Part shown: positions 59,295 through 64,000 of the stretch, in pieces
Layout of the letters: each line of letters begins with the position of its first letter
Position numbering within the stretch: the stretch's first letter is position 1
Translations under genes and position numbers: made by a program
Source of the DNA: Sulfitobacter sp. F26169L
Lineage (GTDB): Bacteria; Pseudomonadota; Alphaproteobacteria; Rhodobacterales; Rhodobacteraceae
Reading direction: 5' to 3'
Length of the DNA stretch: 64,000 nt
Assembly (NCBI RefSeq): GCF_026410285.1
Contig: NZ_JAPMLP010000010.1
Coordinates: 23,228 to 87,227 of the forward strand
Notes under the pieces: model-generated
Database searches by the model: none
What the model saw: only the letters and a program-made list of their open reading frames with translations
Told to the model about the DNA's origin: nothing

Positions 59295-61214
59295 ATGGCA
59301 CTTACCGAACTATCTTCTGCATCCTATCTCGCTCCTGTCGGAGTTGGCTCGAACGGGGGCGAGGTTGTCGCCCTGTCGAACGGCAAATATATGGCCGTCT
59401 GGACGCAACTGGTCAGCAATTTATTCCCGATCCCCGACGTCACCGATGATGATTTCATGGCCATCTTCGGGCGGGTGTTTAACGCCGATGGCACCTCCTC
59501 GGGTGATGTCTTTCAGGTAAACGTCACGACCGATTTTGCGCAGAACGATGTCGACATAACAACACTGACCAATGGCAATGTCGTCGTCTCTTGGACAGAC
59601 GGACCAAACATAGACGGAGCTGTTGAAGCGCGCGCGCGGGTGCTGGATGCAACAGGGGCGCCGGTGTCTGGCGAGATCCTGTTGGCCGACACCACCGAGG
59701 GGGATCAGCATATTCCCCATGTTGTCGGCACAGCCGATGGCGGGTTTACCGCCGTCTGGTCTGACAGCCGGCCGGGGTACAGTGACCGATTTATGGGCCG
59801 GACGTTTAACGCTGACGGAACCGTTGCGATCGATACACGCAGGATCGAGGCAGGGGACAGCGAAGATGGCGACCTGCTGCTTCTGGACAACGGCATGCGC
59901 GTGCTCGTCAATGAACAGCAGCATTATGCGTGGCGCAGTGATGATGTGCGCGAAAACGATCCATATCTGCCGGTCGGGCATGATGCATCCGGCATTCCAT
60001 TGCGGTCACACACCAAGTTCGATGGCCATGAGGCAAGCGCAGCCGCATTGCCCGGCGGAATGTTTGTAACCACCCATTCCGATGGGAATTCTGTCGTCAT
60101 GCAAATCTTTTTTACGGGCGATACGCAAGGGATACGCCGCGATGAAGATGATCCCGATTTTTTCAACTACGTGCCGGATGTTTCGATCAGATCGTTGTAT
60201 GGTGACTCGGGGCTGACGGTTTTCAGTGCTGATAGCGTTGATGCGACGTTTTCGCTCCCCACCTACCAGGAGCCGCAGACAGAGGTTTTGGTCCTTGAGG
60301 ATGGCAATATTCTGGTTTTGGCAACGCAATTGATGCGCGGCAGCGACGAATTTACCGCCGAATTCGATCTGATGGGACGGGTTGTCAGCCCGTCCGGCTA
60401 CATGCTTACCGATCCGTTTGTCGTGCAATCGGATATTCCGGGAGGGCAACTGACCCGCCCGTTTGCCCAGCAGGGAACGGACGGTAATATTTTCATTGGC
60501 TGGACCAGCGAAAGCAATCGCAATGGTGACGGGACAGTCGAACTGGCCGGCACCGTGTTCCGTTATACCGCGCCTACGGGTACAGGCACCGCCAGCAGCG
60601 GCAATGACACCATCGTCGGCACGCCGGAAAGCGACACACTGGAAGGTGGTTTCGGAAATGACCAGATATACGCGGGTAATGATGATGATCTGCTGATCTT
60701 TGGCACTGGCGCCGACCGGATTTTCGGCGAAGCAGGCAACGATGTCTTTGCGGCCCGCGTTTTGGACGGTTTCGACCGCATTAATGATCCCATGTTAATT
60801 GACCCGCTGCTGGATGGCGGCGCGGGAATTGATCGTATTGATTTGCGCAACGTGCAGACAGCGTTAATCGGTGGCCAAAGCACTTTGCAAACGGCGCAGA
60901 GCCCATCGGCGTTTCAATATATTGAAAACATCGAACACTTCGTCGCAACCAATCTTGGAGATGACCTTGGGCAGATCAAGGCGACCGACATCTGGATGAT
61001 GGGTGGAGATGATCGTGTTCGCGGTTATTACTTTGGTATTGGCGACGCGCAAAACCTCGATGGCGGTGCTGGCGCTGATAGCGCGAGCCTTCAATCGCTA
61101 CAGGAAATGTCCTGTGTTGGTATTTGCATCTGGAGGGGAATCTTAGCCCTTGTCACGGAGTTGTTCCTTCCATCTTGTTTGCCTATGAATTCTAGTTACC
61201 TGCATAAATCATAG
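59295..61214 (+). CDS. RTX calcium-binding protein with decayed or frameshifted 3' end
   Basis: The frame has 639 residues. Residues 1-430 hold propeller-like repeats of the form F-G-R-V-F-N-A-D-G / F-T-A-V-W-S-D. RTX nonapeptides are at about 435-490 (G-N-D-T-I-V-G-T-P-E-S-D-T-L-E-G-G-F-G-N-D). The expected long C-terminal repeats and secretion module seen in the protein at 52917 are missing. After about residue 605 (L-Q-S-L-Q-E-M) the frame turns to atypical Cys-rich sequence, while another frame reads Y-L-H-L-E-G-N-L and V-V-P-S-I-L-F-A-Y-E-F. A frameshift or truncation is likely, and export by a type I system is then doubtful. GGAG precedes the ATG at 59295. Confidence 0.75.
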   Translation: MALTELSSASYLAPVGVGSNGGEVVALSNGKYMAVWTQLVSNLFPIPDVTDDDFMAIFGRVFNADGTSSGDVFQVNVTTDFAQNDVDITTLTNGNVVVSWTDGPNIDGAVEARARVLDATGAPVSGEILLADTTEGDQHIPHVVGTADGGFTAVWSDSRPGYSDRFMGRTFNADGTVAIDTRRIEAGDSEDGDLLLLDNGMRVLVNEQQHYAWRSDDVRENDPYLPVGHDASGIPLRSHTKFDGHEASAAALPGGMFVTTHSDGNSVVMQIFFTGDTQGIRRDEDDPDFFNYVPDVSIRSLYGDSGLTVFSADSVDATFSLPTYQEPQTEVLVLEDGNILVLATQLMRGSDEFTAEFDLMGRVVSPSGYMLTDPFVVQSDIPGGQLTRPFAQQGTDGNIFIGWTSESNRNGDGTVELAGTVFRYTAPTGTGTASSGNDTIVGTPESDTLEGGFGNDQIYAGNDDDLLIFGTGADRIFGEAGNDVFAARVLDGFDRINDPMLIDPLLDGGAGIDRIDLRNVQTALIGGQSTLQTAQSPSAFQYIENIEHFVATNLGDDLGQIKATDIWMMGGDDRVRGYYFGIGDAQNLDGGAGADSASLQSLQEMSCVGICIWRGILALVTELFLPSCLPMNSSYLHKS

Positions 61215-61541
61215 CTCAGACGGTCCATTGGGCGGATAGCAGACCTTCACTGCAGATACAGCATGTATCTGTTCGGTCCGTGAAAGCCGCCATTCAATTG
61301 GGGACTATCTCTCGCTGGCTAAGATGACGCCCCAAGTTTGTGCGGGGCAGAATTATTGAACGTAAATTCGGCACGGAGATGGTAAAGCGTTCATATTATT
61401 CCACTGCCTTTCCGAAACCACATTTTCATCATATTTTGGTCGCATGCAAAGAATAGCCAATGATGTTAAGGTAAGTCTGTGGAATTTTCTAATTGAGTGA
61501 ATGCAGAAAAACAGGAATTTATCCAAGATTGTGAGAGCAAA
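61215..61541. other. 327-base gap before the Tad-like pair
   Basis: No convincing gene is seen. The first part may be the eroded remainder of the RTX gene, since no RTX repeat or secretion module is recognisable in any frame. The last 100 bases are AT-rich and probably hold the promoter of the TadE-like gene. An in-frame GTG at 61497 would extend that gene by fifteen residues. Confidence 0.45.
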
Positions 61542-61979
61542 ATGATCGTCCGAAAAGCATTTTCAGGCCATGATATTGAGGCTAATTGCAGAAAACGTAA
61601 TAATTTCCTGACCCGTGAAGAAGGTGCTGCGACGGTCGAGGCTGTCATATGGGTACCGATCTTTTTCGTTCTGTTAGCCATAATGATCAACCTGTCTATG
61701 GTGTTCTTTAGTAAGTCTCAAATTATTCGTGTCGTCCAAGATGGTAATCGCGCATTGTCGTTGGGCCGACTTGACGATGCAGCTGCTGTGGAAGCCTATA
61801 TCGGCCAAAATCTTGCGTATCTCGGTCCGAATATGGTAATTCAAACAACTGTTTCAGGTGGACAAGTAGATACTGTATTTTCCGTGCCAGCTACTGATCT
61901 GATGCCCTTGGACATAATTGGCAGTGCCTTCGACAGCGTTAAAATCGGCGTACACGCTCAACATTTGATAGAGTTTTGA
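61542..61979 (+). CDS. tadE: TadE-like pilus-assembly protein
   Basis: The 145-residue protein has an N-terminal basic region followed by L-T-R-E-E-G-A-A-T-V-E-A-V-I-W-V-P-I-F and a hydrophobic helix (residues 36-58). This is the E-x-G-x-x-x-V-E prepilin-type start of TadE minor pilins, processed by a TadV-like peptidase after Gly. The rest is a small periplasmic domain. The ATG at 61542 has GAGAG upstream; a GTG at 61497 is an alternative. The gene ends just before the TadG-like gene. The other tad genes (flp, tadV, rcpA, tadA) are not in the window, so these two may be an outlying copy. Confidence 0.82.
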   Translation: MIVRKAFSGHDIEANCRKRNNFLTREEGAATVEAVIWVPIFFVLLAIMINLSMVFFSKSQIIRVVQDGNRALSLGRLDDAAAVEAYIGQNLAYLGPNMVIQTTVSGGQVDTVFSVPATDLMPLDIIGSAFDSVKIGVHAQHLIEF

Positions 61980-61992
61980 TATGGAGCGCTCC

Positions 61993-63357
61993 ATGAATTC
62001 TCGCCTTAAACAGCACGCGTCTCTAATGACCCAAAATGAAGACGGCTCGATGACTTTATTAGCTGTATTCTTTGTGCTTATCGCGATCGTCATGGGCGGT
62101 CTTGCAATCGACTTTAATAAGGTCATTGCGGAACGCAACCAGCTCCAGATCGCAACCGACACCGCCGCTCATACTGCTCTCTACTCCCGAATGGAAAATG
62201 ATGTTGCTTCGTCTCAGGACCAAGCCCTGACAATTGTGTCAAGTATGTTGCCTGAATCTGTCTATGGGGCAGTTGCGCTGTCAACGGCTGATATTGTATT
62301 CGGCAATTGGGATGCGGACACTGCAGAGTTTACTGCCGACATAAATTCGAAAAATGCAGTCTGGGTCCAAGCAGAGATGTCTAAAATCCGCGGCAATCCT
62401 TCGCGAAATTTCTTACTTAGATTAATCGGCTATGACACATTTGATGTCGGTGTGGAAACTGTCTATACTACCTATTATCCGCCCTGTTTCACCGAAGGTT
62501 TCGTGGCCGAGGAAGTTGTCGACATCCAATCCAACAACAGCTTCACAGACGGGTTTTGCATTCATTCCAATGAATATGTTAGCTTGAACCAAAACAACTA
62601 TTTTGAGCCGGGGACAGTCGTTTCAATGCCCGATCTCGCCGACCTCGATATACCAAAATCTGGGTTCGAAAAAAACGAGGGTCTGCAAACCGCTCTGCGG
62701 GGGGGGGCCTACCGCCTACGCTTGCTGAACGACCTTCCTGACATTATCAACAGTTTTTGGAGCGGAGAAGCCGAACATCTGCCTCCTTATGTCTATTCAG
62801 GCACTCCCTACAGCGTTTCCTCGTCGACCCTCGCTGTGCCTGATCCCGATGGGAACAACAGTTACAAGGGCCAAGGGCTGACTCCACAGCATTTCGAGCC
62901 TAATTCTGTAAATCGGTTCAATTGTTCGGGGTCCGGAAAAATCACATTGCAGGCAGGTACATACTCAAACTTCGTCTTGGTTACCGATTGCCAAATCAAG
63001 TTTGCGAATGGTGTTGTCCTTGCAGATGTCGTTGTTGCCACCACTAACACCAGCGCAACATCGTTTAACACTCCTTCAGGTTTGAGCATCGGGCGTGATG
63101 ATAATTGCGCTCCCGGTGGTGGGGCCACACTGATGACCCTTGGCGGGTTCAACGCAGCTTCTTCGCTCAATGTTTTCGGTGGACAAATTCTCGCTATTGG
63201 TGACATCGAATTTGCTGCAAACGCAGACGGTATCGAAGGCGTGTCGTTTGTGTCGTACGGAATGATCGACGGAACCAGCAACATGAATATGGGATTTTGC
63301 CAGAATCGTGGCATGGAAAACGCATATCGGGCTGAGTATTTCAGGACCGTAAAATAA
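61993..63357 (+). CDS. tadG: TadG-like pilus-assembly protein
   Basis: The 454-residue protein has an N-terminal D-G-S-M-T-L-L-A-V-F-F-V-L-I-A-I-V transmembrane helix (about 17-36). This is followed by A-I-D-F-N-K-V-I-A-E-R-N-Q-L-Q-I-A-T-D-T-A-A, the conserved region of TadG-type proteins. The large periplasmic part (50-454) is Ser/Asn-rich with paired Cys residues (near 225, 305, 375, 435) and shows no von Willebrand A MIDAS, unlike full-length TadG. The start at 61993 has GGAG upstream; ATG at 61981 is possible. A stem-loop follows the stop. Confidence 0.82.
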   Translation: MNSRLKQHASLMTQNEDGSMTLLAVFFVLIAIVMGGLAIDFNKVIAERNQLQIATDTAAHTALYSRMENDVASSQDQALTIVSSMLPESVYGAVALSTADIVFGNWDADTAEFTADINSKNAVWVQAEMSKIRGNPSRNFLLRLIGYDTFDVGVETVYTTYYPPCFTEGFVAEEVVDIQSNNSFTDGFCIHSNEYVSLNQNNYFEPGTVVSMPDLADLDIPKSGFEKNEGLQTALRGGAYRLRLLNDLPDIINSFWSGEAEHLPPYVYSGTPYSVSSSTLAVPDPDGNNSYKGQGLTPQHFEPNSVNRFNCSGSGKITLQAGTYSNFVLVTDCQIKFANGVVLADVVVATTNTSATSFNTPSGLSIGRDDNCAPGGGATLMTLGGFNAASSLNVFGGQILAIGDIEFAANADGIEGVSFVSYGMIDGTSNMNMGFCQNRGMENAYRAEYFRTVK

Positions 63358-63364
63358 GCATAAT

Positions 63365-63400
63365 TGCCACGGACTGAATGCGTGTACTCAATCCGTGGCA
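63365..63400 (+). terminator. Hairpin after the TadG-like gene
   Basis: TGCCACGGACTGA (63365-63377) pairs with TCAATCCGTGGCA (63388-63400), 12 of 13 positions, around a 10-base loop, seven bases after the stop codon. No T-run follows, but position supports a terminator. Confidence 0.55.
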
Positions 63401-63988
63401 TGCGAACCTGAGCAGCAGATATAACAGCGTCGCCTCTCTCTACGATAGGTGGCCGTATTACGCCTGCCCACAGACCTATCATGTGGACGCGGACACATAA
63501 CTATTTGGCGAGCAGGGGTGTGGACACGTCTCTGAAAGAAAATCTCACTGCAAGCGAATCGAATGATCACATTGTCCGCTGACTGGCGATAGGTGTCTGC
63601 ATTGTACTGTTCGGTTTTCGCTGCCTTCGTGACCGCACTGCCTTAGTGGCGCCGACTATGCCCGCCTACTAATCTCTAAATTGTGGACCACTCGACTTCT
63701 TCCCATAAGGCGGACTGGCCAGTATTATTCCCCTTTTTCGTCCCAATAAGTTCTTCAGGGTTGCCGGTCTAAGGGCATGGATGTTGATAAGTCGGCATTG
63801 TTCAATCCACCGACTCTGAGATCGCCAGAATGCTGCATGAGAAAGGAATGGCCGGTCTGGCGAAGCCGCAATGCAGCACGTGGACAGTCGGCCAACGTCC
63901 GCAAGGGGCCTATTCTGTTGAAAAACTCACGTTGATTTAGCCTCGTCTAACTGATTCAATTTCCTCATTGAGATGGGAGATTGTTGCG
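63401..63988. other. 588-base gap at the right end
   Basis: I see no gene with a credible start and ribosome site, no repeat array and no RNA gene. The last 90 bases (from about 63905, containing CTATTCTGTTGAAAAACTC) look like the end of an insertion sequence, from memory of similar ends, not from a comparison. Confidence 0.35.
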
Positions 63989-64000
63989 ATGTTGGGACCA
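63989..64000 (+). mobile_element. Possible start of an insertion-sequence transposase (cut by window end)
   Basis: The last twelve bases read ATG TTG GGA CCA (M-L-G-P) with AGATGGGAGA ten bases upstream. Transposases of the IS1182 group often start M-M/L-G-P/R-x-Q. With only four codons visible this is a guess that rests on the IS-like flank as well. Confidence 0.25.

Noticed and set aside
1..64000. tRNA, rRNA or riboswitch genes
   Set aside because: No cloverleaf, rRNA segment or known riboswitch core was recognised by eye in the gaps; a covariance-model search would be needed to exclude small RNAs.

Overview
The window looks like a chromosomal stretch of a marine Roseobacter-group alphaproteobacterium (Rhodobacterales). 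This is inferred from the moderately high GC, the density of TRAP and ABC uptake systems, the many acyl-CoA enzymes, the RTX-type calcium-binding proteins that share one C-terminal module, and a BCCT osmolyte carrier. No rRNA, tRNA or CRISPR array was seen.

Layout. (1) 1-6725: the end of a MalFGK-type ABC importer operon (two permeases, an ATPase, then a late-placed binding protein), followed by a three-gene TRAP transporter. (2) 6765-25043: a large fatty-acyl-CoA catabolic region. It holds a paired acyl-CoA dehydrogenase operon and a TetR regulator on the + strand; a seven-gene minus-strand operon (fadB-type fusion, thiolase, enoyl-CoA hydratase, aldehyde dehydrogenase, AlkK-like ligase, second enoyl-CoA hydratase, MaoC-like hydratase); then a + strand run of acyl-CoA ligase, iron alcohol dehydrogenase, thioesterase, ACAD11-like dehydrogenase and an aminoglycoside-phosphotransferase-fold kinase. 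(3) 25064-33394: a LacI regulator divergent from a tightly overlapping seven-gene operon (GMC oxidoreductase, two acyl-CoA dehydrogenases, CaiB-type CoA-transferase, SnoaL-like protein, enoyl-CoA hydratase, alpha/beta hydrolase), with a perfect 20-bp operator between them. (4) 33395-42782: a GntR/FCD regulator with three copies of a TGTC-N-GACA palindrome upstream, two crotonases, a second TRAP transporter, an acyl-CoA ligase, and an amidase. (5) 42786-51804: a lipid-modification pair (acyltransferase-3 and sterol-desaturase/fatty-acid-hydroxylase families), a decayed RTX pseudogene, an amidohydrolase and a polyamine-type ABC importer, divergent from a LuxR-type regulator. (6) 52917-64000: a 1364-residue RTX protein, a BCCT carrier, a second RTX gene whose 3' end looks decayed, a TadE/TadG-like pair, and what may be the first codons of an insertion-sequence transposase at the very edge.

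How the parts may work together. Regions 2 to 4 read as three separately regulated modules, each pairing a regulator with CoA activation or transfer, alpha-beta dehydrogenation, hydration and, for two of them, nearby uptake genes. A 14-bp palindrome (CTACY-N4-AGTAG) recurs before the ABC binding-protein gene, before the paired dehydrogenase operon, and between the fadB-type and ligase operons. This suggests that one regulator, most simply the TetR protein at 9367, couples uptake to acyl-CoA breakdown. The most mechanistically pointed cassette is the overlapping dehydrogenase and kinase pair at 22786-25043, which matches the two halves of eukaryotic ACAD10/ACAD11 and so predicts 4-hydroxyacyl-CoA breakdown through a phosphorylated intermediate. 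Substrates of all three modules are unknown from sequence alone.
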